From contig OY783209.1 of the NCBI GenBank assembly GCA_963678705.1, positions 5,518,001 through 5,582,000 on the forward strand: a stretch of 64,000 nucleotides of DNA. Reading direction: 5' to 3'. A program made the translations under genes and the position numbers. A model generated the notes under the pieces. The model was not told the DNA's origin. It made no database searches and saw only the letters and a list, made by a program, of their open reading frames with translations. This stretch comes from Panorpa germanica (Eukaryota > Arthropoda > Insecta > Mecoptera > Panorpidae). Below, piece after piece: positions 48,051-63,750 of the stretch (the stretch's first letter is position 1; every line of letters begins with the position of its first letter).

Positions 48051-50120
48051 ATATCAAGTAAACCGTTACGGGTATACCCAGCATAGACCACCAATCTAGC
48101 GTTAACGTAACAATTATAAAACTGAAATGTTTTAAAATAAATATTTTACTGTAATGTTACATTAATATGTAACGCTATAGATTAGCCTATGTTTGAGTGA
48201 AAATTAAACGAGGCTATTAGAAAATAATTATGTAGTTGCAATAAGAGAATTAAAAAAGAATAGGTACTATAAAGATAATGTATAAAAGACAGTTATTCTA
48301 AAAGATAAAGAAAATCTGAAATATTGAAAAAATATCTAAAAATAAATTTCATGAGATAAACTTCAGTTTAGATTAAATTAAAAAAAAACACACATAAAAA
48401 GCCTAAGGCTGTATCAATAGAAATATTTAGAGCTTTGTTATTTTATTCAACGAAAGTAAATATTATTATTTACTCGATTTTAAGTGGTAACAAACAGCTT
48501 ATTTTTTTAGTAAAAATGAGAGCTGTCAAAAACGTCCAATTAGAGGGTTACTTTTAATCTAAAGCCTTTAAAAAATAAGAATTCATTGGTGGTTGTATAT
48601 ATTTTAAGAAGAAGATGGATCGTTAAGATAATGTTTCAAAGGGTTTATTAAAAAAATTGATGGAATTTTTTTACCCTTTTAATATTACATTTTTAATAAA
48701 ATATTTAAAATATTGTTTACTATGTCGATAAAAAATTAACCCTTAATATTATTCAAATATTTACTTCGTAAGTTTACTGGGGATGTTCACTAAGTCATTT
48801 AATTCTTATTTGCATAACCGCTGGAGTTAATTATCGAATTCAGTTGCAATAGTGTAATATAATAATTACCATACAATTACTATACAATTCTTTTTTTTAT
48901 GTTAAAATCTAATTTAAAATTTATAACAAACTTTTCACAAATTTAGTGGTGAACCAAATGTTATACCAGCATCAGCTTTGTGCGAGTGTTGTCAGTGAAA
49001 TGGAACTAAACTTTTTGTTTGAATTAAAGTTCCGTAAAAGACAAAGCTTAATATAATACTAGAGCTTTTATAAATAGAGCGACAGAGATAGATATAGATA
49101 GTAATGAACAAATAATCTTTGAGCAGACTAATTACTGTCTATATTAGTCTACGTGCTAATTACAGTTTTAGAAAGCACAACGAAATGTATTTTAAAAATA
49201 TTTCCTGACGTAAATAAACGTAAATTATTTAACATTGTTCACAGTTTGTAATTCAACTGATTTTTTACTTAAATTTTGATCTTTATAACTAATTTAGAGT
49301 TGGAAATATACATAAATAATCCATTAAGGCCTGCTACTATTAATTTAACTAATACTATTTTAAAACATGTTTATTTCGGTACCGAGAATAATATTTTGCA
49401 TATTTTTTTTAAGCAATATGTAAATAAAGGATGACATTTAATTTCTGTTGAATTAAAATTGTCATTTATGATTTTTATAATATATTTATTTGATGTAAAA
49501 ACGTCTCATTTTAACCTGATATTTAAATAAATATTTGGCATATATTAAATAATATAATTCGACAGAGATATAAATATATTTCATACCTATATATTAGCAT
49601 AAATATTTTATTCAAATAATGATTCATTTTGAATAATATACTATTCTGAGGTATTGTGTATCTATGTTTTTTTAATACAGATATATATATCAGAATATGC
49701 TGCCACGTAAAAAACAAGATGGCACTTTTTATCGTTAGTGTAATCGTCAAGTAACATTCAACGAAGCCACCCGAGAAAAACTCAACATTATAAAACAATA
49801 CATAAGGACCATCCGGTCAAAATTGCACGGGAGTTTCTCATTGAGACATATCTCATCAACAGATTATAAAAAAACTATGCTCAGCTAATATTACCCAGCA
49901 GTTGAAATATATACTGAGGCTGAGGAATATAGGCTGGTATTTGAAAGCAGGGAAAGTCTGAAAAACCTTATTGACTTTATCAATAAAACTTATTTAACCT
50001 CTTTATTTTAAATACCCTTAGGACTGGTATCTATAAGTTGTAAATTATTTATTGTAAATGTTTAAAAATGTATATATTGTTTAAGTGCTAATAACTGTTG
50101 AAAGTTGATGCACTCAAATA

Positions 50121-50123
<3 letters not shown>
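48051..50123. other. No gene recognised
   Basis: Very AT-rich. CCACCCGAGAAAAACTCAAC near 49766 resembles CCATCCGAGAAAAACACAAC near 57175, a possible small repeat family. Nothing else was seen. Confidence 0.45.

Positions 50124-50178
<55 letters not shown>
50124..50178. repeat. (TA)n microsatellite
   Basis: A nearly uninterrupted TA run of about 55 bp. Confidence 0.97.
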
Positions 50179-50181
<3 letters not shown>

Positions 50182-51061
50182 GCCCGCATAATACTTTCAA
50201 TACCTAAATGCAGCCCGCGAATCCGTATACTTAGCTCTGATGTAGATGATTTTTAATCCCCCTAAATGTAATAGTAACATAACTCCAAATCCAAGTCAAG
50301 TGAAAAGGATTTTAAAATAATTGTTTCCGGCCAAATATCAGGTTATGGATTGCTATTATAGATACTATCGAAAAACGAGCGTACTGTTTTCGCTCTCTCA
50401 CATTCAGTGATTCTCTCTCTCTGTATTTCTCCTTCTCTCACTTTTTTAACTTTTAAATGATTAAATTTACAACATGAGAATTTTTTAAAAGCTTTTTAGA
50501 ACTTAACTTTTATATAAAAGTTTAACCACTTTGTACAACTCGTTACAATATAAAATATGTTAACGGAATTCACGAACTTTATGCTCTTTTGACATAGAAC
50601 TTTAATTAATTTAATTAAATGTTTTTGAATTGTTTAATAGAAGGTAGGTAGGCAGCTATCTATATATTATTCATTGAATAATTCATTTTCAATTGACTTG
50701 AAGTTAACTTAGTGAAATAAAATTTTAATTTCATTTACTAACTTCTCTCTTTGTCTTTTGTTATAATATGAAATTTCAAGGTCAAATATTATATTGTCAA
50801 GGTCGTAAGGGTTTTAGAACCATCTACATTGATGAAAATATCTGTGATAAAACCGGATCTTTACATCTTAAGACTTTTCAGTTCCGTAAGTGTCAGTTAT
50901 GTCAAATACTTTTTCATATTTATGTTTTCTTAGTTATTTCTTAGCAGTATTAATAAGATTAACTTTATTTGATGCTCACATATGCTCAAAAAATTATAGT
51001 AGTTGTCATTTAAAATACTAGTGTAAATTTAGTTATTTAAACAACTGATATAGTCGCTCAT

Positions 51062-51226
51062 ATGATTAAAAAGTCTTTTCTTGCTAGCCAATTAGATCTG
51101 GAAGGTAATTGTGATGTTGCTGACGAAATGTTGCATTTATATATTCAAGAGCTGAAAATCCATGAGCTCTCTGAAGTACTCAAGTATCCGCAAGGCCGGA
51201 CTCAGTTTCACGAAAAGAGCACATGA
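51062..51226 (+). other. 54-codon coding-like open frame, unidentified
   Basis: A frame starting MIKKSFLASQLDLEGNCDVA and ending QGRTQFHEKST has a protein-like composition: mixed acidic, hydrophobic and Cys/His residues, and little low complexity. The following bases up to about 51480 also look coding-like in places but are not one open frame. I do not recognise the family. It may be a remnant of a host gene or of a mobile element. Confidence 0.25.
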
Positions 51227-52264
51227 AAAGGGCTTAAAATTTTTGGAAAATATAAACTCTAACGATGAACGCGTGATCTTTCCATTCATCCAGATCAAAT
51301 AAGATCTCCATATGCGTTACAATCCGCTTTACCCCAGATGTATAAGGGAGGCAAATTTAAGCTTGAATTGTTCCCGATTTTGTTTTAGTTTCGTTCCAAA
51401 AAAATTAAAGAAATTGAAGAAGAAATAATAAAAGAAATAAAAGAAATTAAAGAAAACTCATTAATAAAGAATGTGAACGAATATCAATGCATGTAAAACA
51501 ACTAAAATAATAGGTGGTAAAATATTTAAAAGAGCGATATTATTATTAAACAGGGCGCTAATTCTAAGCTTATGCATCGCGACGAAAAAATTCATGATCG
51601 ATACTGCTCTGATACTCAGATTTTAGTGCTGATGCATACGATAAACGGACAGTTCGTCAGAATCTGAAACTAATTGAAGTTGATCATATGTATAATATAT
51701 CACACATTCGGTGCTGAGTATTCGATCAATTCCTCGGCAAACACCACTCGCAATACTTCATATGGGAATAATGCAGTGGTTTATTTCTATGTAATAAATA
51801 ATCGGTACGATGATTCCATAACCAATGCAAGTAATATTCCATAATACAGTGATATCTGCTACTGTGGTGTTATAAAATATACATCATAAGCCATCGTACT
51901 CAGCGGCATAACAATCCACGATGTACGTACATAGTATGGAATATAGCACCATCACAAATCCAGCAATCCAATAGCCTTTGTGCTAAAGCAAACATCCGTT
52001 AACAAACAAGTCAACCAGTGGCATATCCCTTTAGCTACAATCAGAACCAGTGGCTTGAACTGTGACAATTGAAATACAAATAAATATTCACAACAAAAAA
52101 TTTATGTAGGTATTACTCTATACTAGTGAAATTGTATACTATCATACTTTTTCAAACTTCAAATTCAAACTACCCAGAAAAAATAATTATGAACATTTTA
52201 CTTAAGTGTTATGTTCTCTCTCAGGTATAAAATGTAATGCAGTATAACGTTTTAATTAGTTTGA

Positions 52265-52350
52265 AATAACGTAGCAAGAGTGAACCTTACACTGCAAGAC
52301 AATTTCTATACAAGAAGGTAAAAATAAGCCTTGAAATTTTCACTGTGACT
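52265..52350 (+). repeat. TGCAAG short-repeat family, copy B
   Basis: GTAGCAAGAGTGAACCTTAC followed by ACTGCAAGACAATTTCTATA and an AGAAGGTAAAAAT block matches the core of the family. Confidence 0.55.
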
Positions 52351-52659
52351 TCTCTTTATATAATGAAGACATTTTCTTATTTGATATAAGTAATAATATT
52401 TCAAATGGTTTACTTTTATTTAGCAAAACTTGAAAATATGTGACAATTTATTTTATTTACTTCTAATATACAATTGCCGAGTACATATTTATTGTTTCCC
52501 TTAAAAAACAAATCTTTGTATCCTTTCTCATATTAAAAGCATTAAAATAGGTAATTTAAATATATTTGCAGACGGATTAGTAGTCTAGAGCACTTATGCT
52601 TGATGCCAGACTAGTGTGTTCTCGATCAACAAACAAGCGTTATATTTTTTGTGTTTTTA

Positions 52660-52885
52660 GTTGCCACCAGCATTAATTTGATCATGTTTTAATAATCATA
52701 AAACTCACACCTATAAATGTGTCAACATTGCTGGAGGTCAGTGAGGATTTACTAGCACCAATGGCGTTTCCAAGCAGTCTCATGATCATACTTTTCTGCA
52801 CTCACAGATATAAATATTTCACTTGCCCCAATGACTGAGTACAGGCATTACGCTTCTGCGTTATACATTTTTACCGCTAGTTGAT
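52660..52885 (+). repeat. Dispersed repeat family B, longest copy
   Basis: Its 5' part (ATTAATTTGATCATG...TAATCATAAAACT) matches 30196-30232. Its 3' part (CCAAGCAG...CTTCTGCAC, then ACTTGCCCCAA...CGCTAGTTG) matches 32285-32470. The other two sites therefore look like overlapping fragments of one element of at least 225 bp. There is no coding capacity. Confidence 0.65.
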
Positions 52886-53079
52886 AGTACCTAACATCAG
52901 ATATTAAATAAAATATAACTTAAACCGACGTTAAATAAAATAAAATTAAGACAACTATGATTTTGAATTAAAATAAACGCCAAAACACAACTTTATTTCA
53001 CTCGAATCACGTACTTGTTTCTTCTTTCTCTTTACTTTCTTTGATCAGACATTCGTTCTTTCATTTTTTCTGCTTAGCC

Positions 53080-53290
53080 CAGTCATTATAGTAAGTTCAC
53101 CTCGGAATTCGAGATGCCCAGCTGTAATTCTGTAAATACTTGTAAAACCTACATATGGTAGGGGTGTATAAACCGTATATAACCGTAGGTTTTGAGACAA
53201 CTTTAGGGTGTCAATATACAAGTATTTACAGACTTACAGCTGGGTATCTCGAATTCCGAGATTCTTACCTAATTTAAGCTTAATGACTGG
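53080..53290. mobile_element. Long-hairpin MITE with near-perfect inverted repeats
   Basis: The block 53101-53145, beginning CTCGGAATTCGAGATGCCCA, is mirrored at 53216-53260 with only a few mismatches over about 44 bp. Outside it, CCAGTCATTA (53080-53089) is mirrored by TAATGACTGG (53281-53290), so the foldback spans about 211 bp. The loop (about 53146-53215) is unique. No protein is encoded. Confidence 0.7.
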
Positions 53291-54945
53291 ACCATATTCT
53301 TCTTTCTTTGTGCTCTTCCTTACCGTTAGTGTCCTTCTCCGCTTCGTTCCGTTTATCTATGTACATATTCGGTTAGTACTATTTCAAATATAACTTTCTT
53401 GATCTTTTTATGCGAGAAAATGTATCACCCGTTTCTATGAAATGTCTTTGACCTATGTATTTTAATAAACATCAAAGGTAATGGTTCGAAAGAACTAATA
53501 CTATATGAATTTTATAACTTCACGTGGCTTTTTAGTGCGTATGTGTGTCTGGCAATGAAATGAAATCTTCACGCATTTTTATTTATCAAAGAAATTAGAT
53601 CGAAAGATCCCAATAAAACAACGAATTCCACACGACGTATCATGGGAACATGAAGAAATTCATTACGCCGCTAATGGCAGGAGTAAATGAGTCTATGTGG
53701 GAGGAACACAGAGTTGGACAATACTACCTCATCCTTCTCCTCTTTTTCCCTCTCTCACCACCTAGATTGTGGTAATATCACTACTGTGTTATTAATTACA
53801 CAAATAAACAACAGCGTGCTGGTACTGGAAGGTCTCATTCAAACAACAGATGAATGGAAAGGGTTCACAGAAGAGTGTGGGATTGAAGGGAGGAGGAGAA
53901 ACACAAGTATTAATAGGAACAGAGATCGAGTGCACACTTCTCCTGAAACAACGATTCTGGAAAGGGAACGGGAACGGGAATGGGAGAGAATCCTATTCTG
54001 TTTACAGAGAAATAAATCAAAGATATATACGTCCTATTTGGGAGAGATAGACTTGTACTTCTACAAGGCGAAACGTTGTTTTTTTTAGTTCTTTTTCTAA
54101 AATACGATTGACTCGTGGTAGTATGGGTAATTAGGCTTACTTGAATGAATTGCTTTTTCGTGGGACTTATTTATTCGACATCAAACGAGATATCTTTATT
54201 TTAGAGTGATTGAGACATTCGTAAATATTTTATTTATTATTTGAGAAAGTTGATATCACCTTAGAAAGATTATATTTTAAATAATGTTCATCTTATTACT
54301 TTTACAATCATTTCCTGTTTTTAATTTAACTTGTTTACGGAACAATACACTTTTTTAAAGCTTAGAGAACATAACAATATACAAAAACCTACGTAAATAT
54401 TATATAAATAGAATCTTTCCAAGTAATACTATATACTAAAATACTAAATTTATGTATTTTGTATATTTTTCTGTGAGTGATAACACTTAAAATGATATAA
54501 TTTTGATAATTATGTCATAAATAAATTACATCACACGTGACAAGAGTGTCAGAGAATGGTAAATGAAAAAGTCTTAAATAACCATGAAATCTGTTGATGT
54601 CAATATTAAAAATACATTAATTTACATGAAAAACATATCTACATCAGATGTCTATGATAGCAATTACTCCATCAAACCCCATTTTGAATATTTCTTTTCA
54701 AGTCTGCAAACAACTTTACAGACTAAACCTTGTCAAAACATGAACACGCTGTCTTCAGTTGCTTAGCAGCATAACATTTGTAACACTTAAAATATGGTTC
54801 ATTTTGAAGGCTAAGGTGTCAACAAAAAAAAATGAAATTACCGATACATTGAAATTATTTACATTTTTTAGCAAAATTAAAGTGAATTTGATTTTTCTTT
54901 AACATGAAATAAATTTTTCTATAATAATTTTTTTTTCTTTTTCAG

Positions 54946-54993
54946 AAAAATGCCGCTTGTGACTTAAAAATAATATTTAGCTGATTCTTTTGG
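54946..54993 (+). other. Candidate 48-nt non-coding exon
   Basis: A long pyrimidine tract ending TTTTTTTTCTTTTTCAG precedes the segment and TTTTGG/GTAAGTG follows it, both near-consensus splice sites. All three forward frames contain stops. If it is real, it is a UTR or lncRNA exon; it includes a tiny ATG CCG CTT GTG ACT TAA frame. Confidence 0.25.
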
Positions 54994-54999
54994 GTAAGT

Positions 55000-58431
<3,432 letters not shown>

Positions 58432-60263
58432 TATAACGTATGGTGCTTCAATAATAAACCGTATATATAAAATTAATTAAATATATTTCCAATGAATTTT
58501 TATTATTAAATTGAAGAAAACCTATGGCTTCGTATTTCACTGGAATATGAACAATCCTCCCTCCCCGCTACCCTCATCGTTACTCCTCTCCTCACCTTTA
58601 ACACGCTTTTGTGTGTGTATTTGTTCTGGTTACCATCGCCAGTAGCTTTACTAGTTCCTGTATTTCATGAAAGCTTTTCACACATCGCATCGGTATCCCG
58701 TTGTTACTTCCCCCACTTCACCCTACTCCCACCCCACTCCCCTGACACAACGTTCTTGATCCGGTCGGTCATTTTATTAATATAACACATCGCGCATTGT
58801 TGACTGCTTTGTTTGTTTACGCTGATCCTAATTTACCATCGTTTCTGCTGTATTGTTGTACCATTGATATAACAATAGGGGTCCAAAGTCCAAGAGCTTT
58901 ACATTGTACTGAATTGTCTCATATATTATGATAACGGCCTTAATCCAAAAGGATTTTGAAGGATATATCGAACACGTATACGTGTTACACCGACCGGTAA
59001 TTTTACTGATTTATTGATTATTATACAAATTATTATATTTGATTTACGGACTGGATACGCACGGTCCACACACACATGCGTGAGCGTGGAGCTTTTTACT
59101 CGTATTTTCAATAAAGTTATTTATTTGCGTGTATATTGTAAAAACAATTTCAAAAAAACTGAGACACTTCGGACTGGCCGAAAAGCAGAGATATTTTTAG
59201 GAATATTTGTGAATAAAACAATCTCCACCAAAGTTTTTTTTTTTTTAATATAGTCTCTCGGGCTTCCTAGGCACGTAGCCTTTTATCGCCCCTAATATTA
59301 TTCTTCTTCTTCTTTTACATTATATCCAGACAACAAGAATGATCTATTCATGGCTACTGCAGTTATAAATTTCGGTTTCTCAATCAAAAAGGGGGTGTTA
59401 ACAGGAAGCGTCTGCGAAGTCTGTAGCACCGCCCTTTGGAGTCCATTTCTTGCCATTGCTGTACTCCACCAAAGTTTCTCACTGTTTGAATGATCAAAAA
59501 TGGAAAAGTTTTGGGACCAAATTCTTTTTCTTCTTTTCCTGAACGTACCTAAATAAATTTTCTGCCTGTGGCTTAGAACGTGCTTCGAAAAATCTTACTG
59601 AAATTGTAATCAGTATTACGATACGAAAAGGAAGGCATAACTTTTCTTTGCCACATCTGGAAAAAATCACAATCATTTTTATTATTATCATCATTACTAA
59701 AATAAAATTCACCTTCATTTCCCTCTTTTAACATAAAGTGACAATTTTTTAAATTATATTCATTAAAAATATGAATGACGTTTTCGAAATTAATGAATAA
59801 TACATTTCAGTATAAGGCCATAATGGTATTACGATGTCTTAATAAAATAATAACTTATGTAATGAAGTACATAATAAGCAAGCAAAAGCCATTATCTAAA
59901 ATTAAAATAAATAACAACATATATAAAACCACAACGAAATTACTTAAAAATAAGCTTTAGTATATAGATATAAATTTTAATGTTAAACACATTAAAATAT
60001 TTAGTGACATACCTTTAATTGCAACGCTTTTCTGGCAGGAACATTCTCTCGTAAAGCAAAATTTTTGTACTGTAAAAAGAACGCAGTGTTAAATTAAACT
60101 CAATGGAAGGGATAGTGGAGGAATTGCAACACCATACATGGTTTTTCACAGTTTTTATTACACTAAGCTAACGCTATAAACATTTGGTCGTAATTTCACA
60201 GAATACCTACAATGTTTTTGTTTTAGTTTTAGTACTAATGTAAAACCTACATTTTAAGAATGG
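58432..60263. other. No gene recognised
   Basis: C-rich patches lie at 58558-58590 and 58708-58742. A perfect 16-bp palindrome, AACACGTATACGTGTT, lies at 58971-58986. No supported gene was found. Confidence 0.45.
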
Positions 60264-60267
60264 TTAA

Positions 60268-60620
60268 GAATCATTCCCATCTACTGTTTTGGTTTTAGTT
60301 TTAATTTTTAGTTGCAAAAATAGTATAGTATATAGCAAAATGTGTAATTGTTTCTTGCATAGTATAATATTTTGTAATTAGGTCTTACATTCTCTGATTT
60401 CAATTAATTTATTCCTTACTTATAAAGATTCTGCACTGAGTCACCTTGTGAAATATAAAGAATTAAAATTAATTATATTCAATAGAATAATTTATATAAC
60501 AAAGAGATAGTAATTATTACAAAATAATGTATATTACTGACGCATGATTTCACAAGTTCTAAATTACATTTAAGGTTAAAACCTTAAATTAAAGCTAAAA
60601 ACGATGAGTGAGAATGGTGC
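60268..60620. mobile_element. Inverted-repeat MITE, CATTCCCACTC family, copy 2, flanked by TTAA
   Basis: Its left end is GAATCATTCCCATCTACTG and its right end, reverse-complemented, is GCACCATTCTCACTCATCG. TTAA lies immediately outside both ends (60264-60267 and 60621-60624). The segment 60510-60615 matches the left arm of copy 1 at 44745-44865 in reverse complement. TTAA duplication suggests piggyBac-type mobilisation, but a TA duplication (mariner-type) is also compatible. Confidence 0.65.
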
Positions 60621-60624
60621 TTAA

Positions 60625-62449
60625 TAAAACTCTTTTTAAAATAGAGTAAAAATATATTCACGAACTGTTGCGTCACGTCTTTACACTATGATGATATATA
60701 AGGTTCTTCTTGTATTATTACTACTTCTTATTTTTAACTGCATATGTTCTAGTTTCAATTTTAATTTCTTGATTAAGTTTTAGGGAAACAATTTTTTTAA
60801 CTTATACCAAACTGATTTTTTTACTGACTGACTTTACCAAACATTTTTAATATACTCGTATCGAAACTTTTTAAACGACCTTTAAATATCATAATTTTTA
60901 ATTGTTGTCATGCATTTTTATTCGCATCTACTTCTACCACTACAAACAAAACTTAACGAATACATACTCGTATATTCCATATGTATTTAATACTTTGTTT
61001 CGCTAAGCTAATCCGTACACAAACATTCGCTGCATTACACTTGAAATAAACTATTAAAAGATAAATTTAAAGTAGTTCTAATTCCCGTTGCTAATCCTCC
61101 ACCATAAATATCTGGAGAAACAGAACAAGGCAGCCCAGGGAGTGCTATCGGGAATATTTATATTGTTGTGCAGGATAGGAAAAGAGCAATTGCACCCTGG
61201 AGGGAGAGACACGAACTAATATAAAATAGCTATTCGTTTCTAATGACTTTGAATTCAATTAGGTAAATAAAAAATTTATTAGAGTGAAATTAAAATATAC
61301 ACCGGATATTAATTTGGTGAGGTCCTGTGGATTAATTCTATCCCTTAGACCCAGAATTGAAATGATTTGAGTGTTTTGGAAAAATATTATCTATCACTGT
61401 TTAAAATGTTCTTAATTTTAATAAAAATATAATAGACAAATTTGTATTAAAATAAGAACCGGTTATTAATTTTTTTTTAATAGTGATAGAAGCGTTACGA
61501 AACAAAACTTTTCGGCCAAATTGTTAACTAGGATCCTGCCGTCCAAAATACATAAGATAAAATAAAAAGAAAAAATACAGTATTGTTGTTTTTCACGTTA
61601 TTATCATTACTATGATATAATAACTGAATATTTATTATTTAAAAGTTTGTTGTACTAATTATACTTGTAAGTTTAGCTTTAATGATATTACTGTTCACTG
61701 AAACGTAATATGTTTCTATCTCTTTCCAACATTTACAATACGTAACATACTCTCTCCTACTCTAACCTATTTGAATCTCGTTTTCATCCACAAAATTATG
61801 TATCCTTTGTACATACCTTATCTTGAACATTGCATACATATTGTAGACGAGTATTTTTATATCTAAAACATTATTTGCTCTCTCAGGTAGAATCTTATCC
61901 TAATTGAATCTGTATTGTAAGTTCCCTGTATTTCTAGTACAGGTAAGCTTGGTAGGATTATTATGTTGTATTGTGTAATATGTTTCATATATTAAATAAG
62001 CATCCGAGCTGCCATCTATGTTGTAAACATACAACATACCTACCAGATAGTGTGGCTGTGTATACGAATTTACTAAACATCAAAGAATTTTTTAATATCA
62101 TTTTAAATCACCTTTTTATATAAAGAAGTATTTAAATCGCATTCAATTGTATTGCGGATTTTTCTGGTTATTTAAAATTTAATTTATTTTGCATTTTAAT
62201 TTAAATATTTTCTAGACTTTATTATATAAATCTTGAGCGTAGTTTATTAAAATTATATTTATGTCAGTGCTAGAGAAATAAAATATTTTAATTTAAAAGA
62301 TGTGTTATAAATTTCTTGCTAAATACAGATACGTCTCTTAAAGATTAAAACAAGACACTAAAGCAAACGTTCATTTTGAGGATCTTGAGAAAATCTATTA
62401 TTTGGAAAGAATAAAAAATTGTTAAAACTCTGAACTAAATGTATCGAGC
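60625..62449. other. No gene recognised
   Basis: AT-rich DNA with only chance frames. Nothing structured was seen. Confidence 0.5.
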
Positions 62450-63310
62450 TTAAGGGGTCCCAAAAAATGCGATTTTTCAAAAAACATTTTTGGGAAACTA
62501 TTAATTGCATTAATGTAAAAATTTGTACACATGTTATGGTTACTTTTAACTGTATTTAAATATATTTATTTTTGCAAAAATAATAATTTTGGAAGCTGAT
62601 ATAGCTAATCGCCAGGAGCTCTTTTCAAAAAAGGCATCTTGCTAAAAAGGAATCATCTAAAATGAAAAAACCAAACGGATTTCGTTAAAGTAATGTATAA
62701 TCTAGAAATTAATCGAAGGATTAGGCGAAATAACTTTTTTTGACAAAATGGCGGCTTCTCAAAAAAAAAATCGATTTTTGACCAAATTTTTGGCTTTAAA
62801 TTGTTTATAAAAAAATGTAATTAACGGTGAGACAAAACCTTCGATTAATTTCTTAAGAATACACTGAAGAAGCTTGTGTTAAAATTTGAGACTGATCGGT
62901 TCAACCGTTTCCGAGTAATCTTGGTCACTGTTTTTGAAAACACCATTTTGAAAAAAAAATGCACTTACGTAAGTTCAAAAATAATCGCCGGATTTACTTG
63001 AAATTTAGTGAGTGTGACTTAAATACATGTACATTACGAAAATGAAATATATTTTTTTTAATATTTATTGTATATAACCATTTAAAGGAGGCTATGTTGA
63101 TAAATAAAGCGCTATTTTTTTAAAAAGAAAAGTCACTGAATTATCAAACTAGCCCCGTATAATGTAAGTGTTTAAATGAAGTTTTTACGTATTAAGGATG
63201 TATGAGCAAGAAAATAATTTTCGATTTAAGGGCTCAAAATTTTTGTACGTGTAGATTCATGGTCAATGAATTTACTGTTAAAATTTCAGGGTAGGTAACC
63301 GTTCATATTT
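62450..63310. repeat. Probable uncharacterised interspersed repeat, non-coding
   Basis: This 860-bp block has the texture of many insect non-coding repeats: long A/T homopolymers separated by phrases such as GACAAAATGGCGGCTTCTC and CTGATCGGTTCAACCGTTTC. A second block of similar texture (10690-11160, with AAATGGCCGCCATTCC and a terminal ACACCCTGTATATA) is not clearly homologous. No frame or terminal structure was found. Confidence 0.3.
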
Positions 63311-63750
63311 TAAAGAAATTAATTGTTGAAAATTGACATAATTAACATTGGTCTTATGGGGAAATGGGTACAAGTGATCATAAATCAATAAATATGAGTA
63401 TGTTCTAGAAGAGTATGCATTAGAAAGGTGAATATTGGCGTCACACGTCAATATTTTAAAAATACTATGTAACCGTTCATCCTGGAAAGATAATTAGAAA
63501 TGAAATTCAAATTATGATATTTAAAAAAAATTTTTTCGCCATATTTGACACTTGGCAACGTCGCACTGCTATAATAGGCGTCACAGCACGGCAGCGGCAA
63601 AAACGGTACATACAAATTTAAATATAACCTCATTTAGAGCTGTCAAAATAAATATTACGTGATAGTAACACCAAAAATTAAGTACAAAAATTAAGAAAAT
63701 AGCATATATATAGAATTAAAATATTTATTAACACTTTAATAATTAATTAA

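Noticed and set aside
53687-54088. 133-codon plus-strand frame with EREREREWER
   Set aside because: It is low in complexity, carries a (GGGAAC)n hexamer repeat near 53966, has no recognisable domain, and a second overlapping frame is equally open. It is probably chance in a GC-richer patch.
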